Assembly (NCBI GenBank): GCA_039029935.1
Contig: JBCCFC010000049.1
Coordinates: 1-21,503 of the forward strand
Direction: 5' to 3'
Length of the DNA: 21,503 nt
Source: G039029935 sp039029935
Lineage (GTDB): Bacteria; Chloroflexota; Anaerolineae; Caldilineales; Caldilineaceae
Shown: positions 1 to 8,300 of the stretch, piece by piece
How positions within the stretch are numbered: the stretch's first letter is position 1
How the letters are laid out: each line of letters opens with the position of its first letter
Notes under the pieces: generated by a model
Seen by the model: only the letters and a program-made list of their open reading frames with translations
Database searches by the model: none
What the model was told of the DNA's origin: nothing
Made by a program: the position numbers and the translations under genes

Positions 1-2
1 AA

Positions 3-1442
3 CTCACTGCATCTGTTGGGATGAAGACACCAATGCCGGGACCCTGGACAGTAAAGCCATTGCTTTCGGTGGCAGTGTCTACGCCTGCAGTTACGGTTAC
101 ATCACGTGGTCGTTTTACTGTGCCAGTTTCGGTCACCAACGATGTCACGGGTGAAGGCATTCTAGCCTATGGGTTCACGCTGACCTTTAGCCCAACCATC
201 CGTCTACAAAGTGTGAGTCAAGTGGGCACCCTGAGCGACAACAACTGGAGTGTCTCTCTCAACCGTGAGAATGGCGAGGCGCGCATCGTCGGCTTTAGCA
301 GCGTTGCAATGGCAGGGTCAGGCACATTGATCGACCTCACCTTTGATGTCAGCCCAAGTGCCGAAATTGGTGAAGAGGTTGATATTGTCTTTAGCGAATT
401 CCGCTTTAACGAGGGTGAACCCGCGTCACAAACAACGGATGGTAAAGTCACCATCATGATGGAACCAGCCACCATCTCTGGCTGTGTTACGCCCATGCAC
501 GACTTCTCGCAGGTCGTCGTTGGCTTGCCGATTTCGTTCACCAACATGTTCTCTGGCGCACAGGACACCGTGGTAGAAACAGATGACGATGGCTGTTACA
601 GTGTCAGCTTGGCGTCGGGCGATTATGTTGCCACACCAGCCAGAACAGGCGACATCGGCAATTCGCTCAACGTCTGGGACTCTGTGCAAATCGCCTTACA
701 CGATGTGCAACAGGATGAGAGCAACTTTAGCACACATCAACTTACAGTCTGTGATGTCACCCAGGATGGGACATGTACTGGTTTTGATGCTGCTCAAATT
801 GCACTCTATCGCATCGATCCCGCGCTGACCGATTCACTTGCTGGACAGTTTATTTCAGCCCCATTCTCGCGGACTCATTCACTGGGTGGCGGCGACTCAC
901 AGGCCAACCAGGACTACGAAGTCTATCTGGCGGGTGATGTCACGTTTGACTGGCCTGCATCGGTACAGGGTCTAGCGGTCTTTGCAGCAGCACGTACACA
1001 GTCGATAGTCGTCACGTTGCCATCAGTAACCACCATCGCAGGTGGGGGGGTGAATCTACCCGTGACGGTTGCCAATGCAGGTCAAAAAGGCATGTTGGGA
1101 TATGAACTGTTTATCCGTTTTAATCCAGAGGTCCTGACCATTGAGCTTGAGGGTGTAAACCACGAAGGCAGCGTTAACCAAGACAATGGTTGGGCCTTCG
1201 AGCGGGGCATTATCAACGATAGCGAGATTCGCGTGGTTAGCTACGGCACATCTCAACTGGAAAGCGATGGTGTCCTGTTCAACATTGTTGCCACTGCAAA
1301 GAGCAACTTCGAAGGACAGACACCATTAACCGTCTCTCATCTCATGTTCAATGATGGACAACCAGCAACAGAGGGTGTGAATGGTCAGGTTGATGTTGCA
1401 CCGATAGCAAGCCAGAGCTATTTACCAGTTGTGGCTCGATAA
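3..1442 (+). CDS. Secreted cohesin-dockerin-cohesin protein, 3' part (5' end outside window)
   Basis: The reading frame is open from the first bases of the window. The first ATG, at 21, has no ribosome site and no signal peptide after it, so this is most likely the C-terminal part of a longer surface protein. Numbering from that ATG, residues ~15-147 form a cohesin-like beta-sandwich. Residues ~150-208 form a small carboxypeptidase-regulatory/CNA-B-like domain. Residues ~210-266 contain two dockerin-like segments with the VWDSVQIAL and GFDAAQIAL helices, the second led by a D-rich loop. Residues ~328-460 form a second cohesin-like domain. The protein ends in YLPVVAR, the same kind of C-terminal peptide seen at the ends of the 1789- and 2021-residue proteins in this window. 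Cohesin and dockerin modules mediate protein-protein binding; here both sit in one chain. No catalytic domain is visible in this part. The gene converges on the amidohydrolase gene and ends just before a strong hairpin. Confidence 0.8.
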   Translation, partial: LTASVGMKTPMPGPWTVKPLLSVAVSTPAVTVTSRGRFTVPVSVTNDVTGEGILAYGFTLTFSPTIRLQSVSQVGTLSDNNWSVSLNRENGEARIVGFSSVAMAGSGTLIDLTFDVSPSAEIGEEVDIVFSEFRFNEGEPASQTTDGKVTIMMEPATISGCVTPMHDFSQVVVGLPISFTNMFSGAQDTVVETDDDGCYSVSLASGDYVATPARTGDIGNSLNVWDSVQIALHDVQQDESNFSTHQLTVCDVTQDGTCTGFDAAQIALYRIDPALTDSLAGQFISAPFSRTHSLGGGDSQANQDYEVYLAGDVTFDWPASVQGLAVFAAARTQSIVVTLPSVTTIAGGGVNLPVTVANAGQKGMLGYELFIRFNPEVLTIELEGVNHEGSVNQDNGWAFERGIINDSEIRVVSYGTSQLESDGVLFNIVATAKSNFEGQTPLTVSHLMFNDGQPATEGVNGQVDVAPIASQSYLPVVAR

Positions 1443-1471
1443 TCCTACAAAGTATAGTTAACGGTAAGTAA

Positions 1472-1510
1472 AAAGAGGAGCGTCTGTGCATCATGCAGAC
1501 GCTTCTTTTT
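1472..1510. terminator. Bidirectional intrinsic terminator between convergent genes
   Basis: A 15-bp stem (1472-1486 with 1496-1510, two G-U pairs on the + strand) surrounds a 9-nt loop. It has an A-rich left flank and a T-rich right arm, so it can act in both directions. It lies 30 bp after the cohesin gene and 20 bp after the end of the amidohydrolase gene, which converge here. Confidence 0.85.
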
Positions 1511-1530
1511 GATGATTAAAACAAATATTA

Positions 1531-2748
1531 TCATCGACTTCCCAAAAACGAAATCGCAGCATCAGCCAAAATTGCGGCCCCCGTCGGCATCATTCGCTCA
1601 TCAAAATCAAAGGCGGGATTATGATGCGGTGCGGGCATGTCCCCCGCCGTATCCCATGCCCCAACCCAGATGAAACAGCCGGGGACATGTTGCAAGAACT
1701 CGGCCATATCTTCGGCCACCATCTCTGGCGTAATCTGTACAATCTGGTCTTCATCCACAATACGGTTGGCGACCTCATGCATAAAGGCCGCCTCAGCCTC
1801 TGTGTTGATGACCGCTGGTACACTGATCGACCATGACAGCTCATAGGTCGCCCCAAATGCCTGACAGATACCTGTTGCGATCTCTTTCATACGCTTGACC
1901 AGAAAGTCATACACTTCTTGTTTATATGCTCGAATTGTCCCCGATAAAATCGCCTCTTCGGAAATCACATTGGCGGCATTGCCACTGTGAAAGCTGCCCA
2001 CCGTGACAACAGCTGTATCGGTCGGCGCAACATTGCGCGAGACAATGCTTTGCCACGCCACCAAAATTTGGCTGGCAATCAACGTGGCATCAATCGTTTC
2101 ATGCGGGAGTGCCCCATGACCGCCTTTGCCACGGACAATCAGCTCAAACATCCCCGCACCAGCCATCAACGGACCCGCCTGCACAACCACTTGGTTGAGT
2201 GGCAATTGACTCCACAAATGCAACCCAAAGGCAGCGTCGGGTTTGGGGTTTTCCAACACTTGGTCGGCAATCATCGCCAATGCGCCACCATCTCCTTCTT
2301 CCGCAGGCTGAAAGACTAGCTTTACGCGGCCTTTTAATGCACTGCGGTTTTGAGTCAGTAACTGCGCCACCCCCATACCAATGGCGGTGTGACCATCGTG
2401 ACCACAGGCATGCATCACCCCGGGCGTCTGCGATTGATAGTCTGAATCTGTTATCTCGTGAATCGGCAGCGCATCCATGTCAAAGCGCAACATCACCGTC
2501 GGTGCATCATCGTTGAGCGGTTCATCGCCTTCGACAATTGCAACCACACCCGTTTTGCCTACACCTGTACTCACCTCTAGCCCCAAGTCTTGTAGATGTT
2601 CGGCGACAACGCCCGCTGTGCGTACCTCCCGGAACCCTAGCTCTGGGTGCTGATGAAAATCCCGTCGCCATGCAACAAGCTGTGGATAGAGTGCTTCTGC
2701 TTCCGCTTTGATTTGTTGGCTAAATTCATAATTCGATTGTTCTGTCAT
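1531..2748 (-). CDS. M20D family amidohydrolase (N-acyl-amino-acid / hippurate hydrolase-like)
   Basis: This 405-residue protein has the usual length of M20D metallopeptidases (HipO, AbgB, IAA-amino-acid hydrolase group), which hydrolyse the amide bond of N-acylated amino acids. The expected metal-ligand motifs are visible: MHACGHDGH (C115, H117), QPAEEGDGG (E150-E151), GLHLW (H177) and the C-terminal HHNPAFDFDE. The GGHGALPH segment near residue 210 belongs to the lid/dimerisation domain. No signal peptide is seen, so the enzyme is probably cytosolic. The start at 2748 has an AAAGG ribosome site about 9 nt upstream. It lies 123 bp downstream of the cyclase-family lipoprotein gene on the same strand and may be cotranscribed with it, although a long hairpin lies between them. 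The exact acyl substrate cannot be read from the sequence. Confidence 0.93.
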   Translation of the reverse strand: MTEQSNYEFSQQIKAEAEALYPQLVAWRRDFHQHPELGFREVRTAGVVAEHLQDLGLEVSTGVGKTGVVAIVEGDEPLNDDAPTVMLRFDMDALPIHEITDSDYQSQTPGVMHACGHDGHTAIGMGVAQLLTQNRSALKGRVKLVFQPAEEGDGGALAMIADQVLENPKPDAAFGLHLWSQLPLNQVVVQAGPLMAGAGMFELIVRGKGGHGALPHETIDATLIASQILVAWQSIVSRNVAPTDTAVVTVGSFHSGNAANVISEEAILSGTIRAYKQEVYDFLVKRMKEIATGICQAFGATYELSWSISVPAVINTEAEAAFMHEVANRIVDEDQIVQITPEMVAEDMAEFLQHVPGCFIWVGAWDTAGDMPAPHHNPAFDFDERMMPTGAAILADAAISFLGSR

Positions 2749-2765
2749 TCATTATTGCCTTTATT

Positions 2766-2813
2766 AATTGTTGAATTGTTGAATTGTTGAATTGTTGAAT
2801 TGGTGAATTGTTA
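2766..2813. repeat. 8-bp tandem repeat (AATTGTTG x6)
   Basis: Six consecutive copies of AATTGTTG lie upstream of the amidohydrolase start; the fifth reads AATTGGTG and the sixth AATTGTTA. The period is not a multiple of three and the stretch is non-coding. The last copies form the left arm of the adjacent hairpin. Confidence 0.9.
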
Positions 2814-2854
2814 ATGATGGACACAAGCATTAACAATTCACAAATTCAACAATT
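2790..2854. repeat. Long inverted repeat/hairpin in the cyclase-amidohydrolase spacer
   Basis: Positions 2790-2816 pair with 2828-2854, giving 27 bp with a single mismatch (2802/2842) around an 11-nt loop. It lies 17 bp after the cyclase stop codon and upstream of the amidohydrolase on the same transcript strand. It has no run of T after either arm, so a classical intrinsic terminator is unlikely. Attenuation, mRNA 3'-end protection or a dispersed palindromic repeat are alternatives. Confidence 0.85.
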
Positions 2855-2871
2855 AATGATTAGCTACATCC

Positions 2872-3747
2872 CTACATCAACGCAATGACACGACTTGGGC
2901 CTCCCGTTGCGCCTGCAATCTTTGGCCCACCCACAATCACGGTTGCGCCTGATGCGGGCAATGCACCCAAGTTCGCCGCGTTCTCAACTCCCCAGCGATT
3001 GCTGGGGAGCCACCGATAATGCACGGCAAAGTCTGCCGAGGGGCCATGATCCAAACTCAACGTATCGACCATAATTCCCTTGGCGTCACGCTCACCCAGC
3101 AAAAATTCAACTGCCTCAATGTGGTAGCCGGGGAAGTGCATCACACCATCATCATCCGCATTGCGGAACTTCTCGGTATTGACATATTCATCCCATCCAC
3201 TGTTCATGGCAACAATCACGCCGGGTGGCATCTCACCATGCTCGGCTTCCCAAGCCATCAAATCATCTGGTGTGACCTGTGTATCTGCATCTTCCTCGGC
3301 ACGTGCGCGGATATCAACCACAGCCAATGGCCCCACCAAATTGGAAACTGGAATTTCATCAGCCGTATCTTCTTCGGAAAAGTGGAACGGTGCATCCATA
3401 TGTGTGCCCACATGCTCAGTCAGTGTCCATTTTTTCATGTTGAAGCCATCCTCTGCCAACACATTCAGCGTTTCCATAGACAACAACGGAACACCAAAAT
3501 AGGTTGGGAAATCTTCACCTAGTGTATGCGTCAAGTCAACGACCTCGTTGATGGAAAGCTGCATGGGCATAGAGGACTTTGGTGGCATGTGATCATGTCC
3601 CATAGATTGTCCTGCGGGATATGGAACCGCACATCCGGCCAACCCTGTGGCTGCGACTGTGGCTGCTGCAACAGGCAGTGCTGATTTGAGTAAATTGCGT
3701 CGTGAAATAGTGTTGGCGATTTTAGCGTGGCAAGCTGGTACACACAT
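2872..3747 (-). CDS. Tat-exported lipoprotein, cyclase / kynurenine formamidase-like family (PF04199)
   Basis: This 291-residue protein starts with a twin-arginine signal (SRRNLLK at 15-21), a hydrophobic Ala-rich stretch and a lipobox LAGC ending at C39. It is predicted to be exported folded and lipid-anchored. The mature part is a cyclase-family domain. VDLTHTLGEDFPTY is at ~70-83, the metal-binding HVGTHMDAPFHF at 112-123 (H112, H116, D118, H122), PGYH with H209, and the terminal GATGGPSRVIAL segment. Family members are metal-dependent hydrolases such as kynurenine formamidase and isatin hydrolase. The substrate here is unknown, and the export signal argues for an extracytoplasmic one. The start at 3747 is supported by AAGGAG (3756-3761) 8 nt upstream and an extended -10 promoter at 3830-3838. 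The M20D amidohydrolase follows on the same strand. Confidence 0.88.
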   Translation of the reverse strand: MCVPACHAKIANTISRRNLLKSALPVAAATVAATGLAGCAVPYPAGQSMGHDHMPPKSSMPMQLSINEVVDLTHTLGEDFPTYFGVPLLSMETLNVLAEDGFNMKKWTLTEHVGTHMDAPFHFSEEDTADEIPVSNLVGPLAVVDIRARAEEDADTQVTPDDLMAWEAEHGEMPPGVIVAMNSGWDEYVNTEKFRNADDDGVMHFPGYHIEAVEFLLGERDAKGIMVDTLSLDHGPSADFAVHYRWLPSNRWGVENAANLGALPASGATVIVGGPKIAGATGGPSRVIALM

Positions 3748-3829
3748 AATGTGGTCTCCTTGAATATCATTTAATATGAAACTATGAAAACGATAGAAGA
3801 ATGCTCAAACAAGCGTATGAACAGAGATG

Positions 3830-3838
3830 AGTATACCA
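3830..3838 (-). promoter_or_regulatory. Extended -10 promoter candidate for the cyclase lipoprotein gene
   Basis: On the minus strand the sequence reads TGGTATACT, an extended -10 element, about 80 nt upstream of the start codon. No convincing -35 box is seen at the usual distance, which is common for extended -10 promoters. Confidence 0.5.
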
Positions 3839-3916
3839 CAGGTTGTGTTTTTGTACGGATTGGCATACCACCATGTGCTGCTATTCTCTATTCTGCTATG
3901 GAGCAGTCTATTTTTA

Positions 3917-3925
3917 TGATATAAT
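3917..3925 (+). promoter_or_regulatory. Extended -10 promoter (TGATATAAT) for the DUF4126-MOSC operon
   Basis: A perfect extended -10 element, TGATATAAT, lies 66 nt upstream of the DUF4126 start codon. A -35 box at 3897-3902 is poor. Transcription would start near 3932. It points away from the cyclase promoter in the same divergent spacer. Confidence 0.6.
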
Positions 3926-3991
3926 CGTTGGTAGGTGAATTCAGTTTTGATAAGCGGTTTGTCACGATATAGAAAATGGAGGTGCAAACCA

Positions 3992-4573
3992 ATGGCAACT
4001 TTTTTTGGTTTAATCATTGGCATTAGCCTGAGCGCAACATGTGGATTTCGTATTTTTGTCCCGCTTTTTGGGATGAGCATGGCCTATCGTGCGGGGTATC
4101 TAAACCAGATCGCATCTGGTTTTGAGTGGATCGGCTCTGATTTGGCCTATTATGGGCTGATGATTGCGCTCATCGTCGAAGTACTGGGCTATTACATCCC
4201 TTGGGTAGACATGGTGCTGGATACGGCGGCAACACCCTTGGCTATTGGTGCGGGCATTATGGTCACGGCGTCAATGCTGGGTGAAGTTGATCCCTTCTTG
4301 CAGTGGAGCATGGCAACGGTGGCGGGTGGCGGGTCCGCTGCAGCGACACAGGCGGGGAGTGTGGCCGTGCGCGGGGCGTCAACTGCTGTAACAGGCGGTG
4401 CAGGCAACCCCATCGTATCGACGGTGGAACTGATCATGTCGGTGATCAGCACAATATTGGCAATAGTGTTACCGATTTTAGCGTTGGGTTTGCTGATTTT
4501 TGTTGTTTATTATGTATGGAAGCGTGTGAGGCAATGGCGTGAGCAGAGAGAGATGCAGCCTGTCGGCAGTTGA
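3992..4573 (+). CDS. DUF4126 family integral membrane protein
   Basis: This 193-residue protein resembles the DUF4126 family. The N-terminal GLIIGISLSATCGFRIFVPL segment is typical, and at least four hydrophobic segments are visible (~3-30, ~48-68, ~77-98 and a strong C-terminal one ~150-178). The Gly/Ala-rich middle contains GGGSAAATQAGSVAVRGAS. A basic tail (WKRVRQWREQRE) follows the last helix. The ATG at 3992 was chosen because GGAGG at 3978-3982 lies 9 nt upstream. An in-frame upstream start at 3935 would place a hydrophilic stretch before the first helix and lacks such a site. The family has no established function. The MOSC gene begins 26 bp downstream on the same strand, so the two are probably one transcript. 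Confidence 0.85.
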   Translation: MATFFGLIIGISLSATCGFRIFVPLFGMSMAYRAGYLNQIASGFEWIGSDLAYYGLMIALIVEVLGYYIPWVDMVLDTAATPLAIGAGIMVTASMLGEVDPFLQWSMATVAGGGSAAATQAGSVAVRGASTAVTGGAGNPIVSTVELIMSVISTILAIVLPILALGLLIFVVYYVWKRVRQWREQREMQPVGS

Positions 4574-4599
4574 GTTATCACCACATAGGAGGACCAAAC

Positions 4600-5247
4600 A
4601 TGATACTAACCAGCGTCAACATCGGCAAAGCCGAACCAATTGAGAATGCCAAATCATCCGGTAAAACGGGCATCTTCAAACAGCCAGCAACCACCGCTGT
4701 CGACATTACGGCTGAAGGGCTGGCGGGCGATACCATCTGTGACAAACGCAATCACGGTGGTGTTGACCAAGCGGTCTACCTCTATGGCACAGCCGACTAT
4801 GACTGGTGGGTATCGGAGCTAGGACGTGCGCTTGCCCCAGGCACATTTGGCGAGAACTTGACCATCTCCGATTTGGTCAGTACAGAGTACAATATCGGCG
4901 ACACCTTCACTATTGGCACTGTGCAGCTACAAGTCACCGCACCGCGTATCCCCTGTGTCACATTGTCAAGACGGATGGACGACGCTACTTTTGACAAACG
5001 CTTCCGTGACGCTGAACGGCCTGGCCTCTATTGCCGTGTGTTAGAGCCGGGTGCTGTGCAAGTTGGGCAAGCTGTGGTGGTTGCGCGATATACGGACGAG
5101 ACTGTCTCTGCACTCGAAATGTTTCGCAACTTCTATAAACCAAACCGTAGCGAAGCCAACCTGCGTCGCTATCTCGCTGCTCCCATCGCCATCCGTGACC
5201 GTGTTGTTAAGGAACGGGCATTGAGGAAATTGCTTGAGCGCAAGTAG
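4600..5247 (+). CDS. MOSC domain protein, YiiM-like
   Basis: This 215-residue protein has a MOSC (molybdenum cofactor sulfurase C-terminal) domain with the typical GLAGD...HGG...AVYLY pattern (~40-62), GTFGENLT at 81-88, and the conserved cysteine C119 in APRIPCVTL, where MOSC proteins bind the molybdenum cofactor. The C-terminal ~55 residues are helical and fit the 3-alpha domain found after MOSC in YiiM-type proteins. YiiM of E. coli reduces N-hydroxylated bases such as 6-hydroxylaminopurine, so a detoxification role is plausible but not proven. The start at 4600 has AGGAGG (4587-4592) 7 nt upstream. A longer TTG start at 4570 overlaps the previous stop and lacks a site. It is the second gene of an operon with the DUF4126 protein. 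Confidence 0.9.
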   Translation: MILTSVNIGKAEPIENAKSSGKTGIFKQPATTAVDITAEGLAGDTICDKRNHGGVDQAVYLYGTADYDWWVSELGRALAPGTFGENLTISDLVSTEYNIGDTFTIGTVQLQVTAPRIPCVTLSRRMDDATFDKRFRDAERPGLYCRVLEPGAVQVGQAVVVARYTDETVSALEMFRNFYKPNRSEANLRRYLAAPIAIRDRVVKERALRKLLERK

Positions 5248-5357
5248 GTATGGTATTCGGTAGGTCGGTGAGCGGTAGGTCGGTGTTCAGTCGAGTCATC
5301 AAGGCACGGACCGAATACCGACCTACTGACCTACTGACCTACCGAATACCGACCTAC
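5244..5357. repeat. Nested inverted repeat built from TAGGTCGGT units
   Basis: Two hairpins are nested. The outer 5252-5266 pairs perfectly with 5336-5350 (15 bp), extended by 5244-5249 with 5352-5357. The inner 5275-5292 pairs with 5309-5326 (18 bp, two imperfect positions). The structure starts at the MOSC stop codon and ends 8 bp before the stop of the convergent 1789-residue gene. It is built from repeated TAGGTCGGT / ACCGACCTA units. No T-run follows, so it may be a dispersed palindromic repeat that also insulates the two genes. Confidence 0.85.
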
Positions 5358-5365
5358 CCATTCGC

Positions 5366-8300
5366 TTATCGACTAATCCAAGGTAGATAAACATTTTGCT
5401 GGGGCGGATTTACAACGACAGCGATGGGTCCGATTTCGTCAACAGAGCCATGACTATTAATTCGTGTCAGCCAGTAGAAATAGGTTTGTCCTTCTGTCAC
5501 TTCCGCTACGCTATCCTCAAATTGATACTCATTGTAATCACCTCTTGCCACAACAGGCTCGGAATTGACCAACACAGCACCACGACGGTCTGGACTATCA
5601 CCACGAAATAATCGAAAAGCGTCTATGTCGAACTCGACGCCCGTTTGCCAAGACACGACAATTTGCGGCTGATTGTTCAGCATAGATTGCTGTATTGCCT
5701 CTGCCATAAACGACACAATCGTAATCGCCGTCGGTTGCAAAATCGGCGTCGAATGATTATGGGCATTGCCCGTCACAATTATTTCACCATTGGCATCAGT
5801 GCCAGCAATCATTCCACTCACACTAATTTCTGTTACTGAATTCATATCCAAATCATCCAATAGATGGACCACAAAGAGGACAAATCCGTATTCACCTGGG
5901 GGCAATTGCGCCAACTCAAACGTACAGGACTGCCCTGCTTGCCGTCCATTTGGGCAATGCCAGCCGGACGTGCTTATCTCGGCATCAAAATAGGTGTACT
6001 CAGGCACAAACATGGTGAGCATGACATCGTTGCTTTCTGCCGTCCCTTCATTCTCATAGACGAGCGTGTAGATGAGAATGCCACCGGGGACAATGGCAGC
6101 GTCATTGTCGGAGACACGCAGTATCAACGCTGGTGTTTCCTGAATGCCTGTTTCTTGCGTACTCGTCTCTGTTACTGTGTTTGTAGGGTTGACAGACAAG
6201 TTTGGCACAGTCAATAGGGTGGGGATGGATTGTAAGACGGTAATCGAGTCAAAGACAGTGATTGGTGCGGTTTGTGTCACAATCACTGGCCGTGTGACAG
6301 TTACTGTCGTTGTGATGATTTTTAGAACAGTGATGGGCATTATGTTGGTGATGGTATTGGTTACAGTGTTAATTACTGTATTAATAACCGTGTTGGTCAT
6401 ATAGACAGTCTCGGTCAAAATAACCGTTGTCGTGACAAAGACAGGCTCGGTCAATGTCACAGTTGTGGTTATAGGCACATAGACAGGCGTTTCCACAGGG
6501 TTGTTGACCAATATCTCAACAGGTATCTGTACTGTCACTGTGTTGTGAACCGTGACAGTTGTGGGTACAGTCATGGTGTTGATGATGGTTGCCGTTGTTG
6601 GTACAGTGATCGTGATCGGCTTCACCGTGACTGTGACGTGGGCTGAATCTGTTGCATGAGCGACATTGCCGTGTGCGTCCATCCCTTCTGCCAAGACCGT
6701 ATTGACTAGACTGGCCGTCAACGCATTCATCGTACACATGTATTGGGTTGTTTGATTGACAACAAAGTTTGTGAGTGTGCGATTGCAATCAGAGGCAAAG
6801 GTATCTGTAACAGTGACAGAGGTCAAAGCCGATGTCCCGTTGTTGGCGAGTGTGATGGTAAATTGTGCGTCTTCTCCGGATTGAATCGTTTGTGTTGGGG
6901 GTGATTTGGTGATGATAAGCGATGGTGTCAATGTTTCATAGAGGACCGTTGTGGTGATCGTGAACTGATTGTTGGTGAGTGTGATGTCTTTGCTGGTTGT
7001 AATCGAAACCGTGTTTGTCAACAACCCACTATAGTTGGCATCGACGGCGACAAGAAACCGTATGATGCCTGTGGTATCGGTGAGGAGTGATGAAACTGCC
7101 CAGGTGGGTTGTGCAGGGTTGCCGCTATCCAACGTTGCCGATGGATCATTGGTAAGCTGGCCGAGAAAGGTGACATCCGTCGGCAAGAAATCGGTAATGG
7201 TGATGTTTTCAACGGCACTCGTAAGCAGGTTACTGTAGGTGAGTGTATAGGTCAGATAGCTTCCAGCATTGACGGTTGTAGGTGCAGCCTGTTTGATGAT
7301 GGCGAGGTCTACAATCTCTGGCACAAATCCAATATCAAATGTGTGGTCATTATCACCTGATGCGCCTGTGTTGACGGTAATGGATGGCTTGTTATTGAGT
7401 ACTACCGCATCCGAATTACGACTATCACTGCCTGTTTGAATCACGGTGAGTTCATACCCACTCGGTGTTTCTATCTGCAATCTATATCCGGCCGTGTTGG
7501 GTTGCAGAGTGCTGAGACTGTAGATGGCACTGGTGGTGCTGGCTTGCGCTGTGTCGGACGAAAATAGATAGTGGCCTCTCGTATCTGTCACCGCCGTACC
7601 CAGCACGGTCGTGCCATCCGTTGCCAACAGGTTGACCACCACACCCGCTAATGGCTGTTCATGCGCATCCTGAAGGCCATCTCTGTCCGCATCAAGCCAA
7701 ACTCTGTTGCCAATCTCTATCGGTGCAGCTTCACACAATGCCTCCAAGTCACCCAACCCATTGGCCTTGGCAAAGTCGGTTGAGCCACCTAAGTTGTCAT
7801 ATATACGATAGCCACGCTGCCATGTCCCATATTGGTTGCTGGCCCAATGCACACCCGCCGAGTTGAGGTCACGACTCCAGATGACGGGATCGTAGGCGAT
7901 GTAGGCGACATCAGACTGTCCTGGTAACTGTAGCAACCCGCCAATGACGGCTTCGGGGTGATAGCTATAGAGTTGATCCTCAAAATAATACTCGCCACCA
8001 CCCAGCCCTTCATTGTTTTGCGCGCCCGCCGTTGTCACTGAACCGCACGTGCCATTTGCCTCAATCACCCAAGTGCCATTGTTGTCCATACATGCCCGAA
8101 TAATATCGCCAGCAGGCTCTACATCGGTCAAGTTATCATCTGCATTGCCAGCATCGCCATTGGGTAAATCCTCGTCAGGGGCGACCTGATGCCCCAAGCG
8201 GTCCATAAAGGCCAGCACCATGTCGCGCTTGCCTGTATCCGTGTCGATAAAATCGATATCGGCTAGCATGGGTTGTGGATAGACCGCACGGGTGAAAAAG

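Noticed and set aside
3019..3522. 167-residue + strand reading frame
   Set aside because: Antisense to the cyclase gene, whose domain motifs and Tat signal are clear; no ribosome site.
3935..3991. Longer N-terminus of the DUF4126 protein
   Set aside because: GGAGG at the right distance supports the ATG at 3992, and 3935 is within a few bases of the expected transcription start.
4570..4599. TTG start of the MOSC gene overlapping the previous stop
   Set aside because: AGGAGG is placed 7 nt before the ATG at 4600, where family similarity begins.
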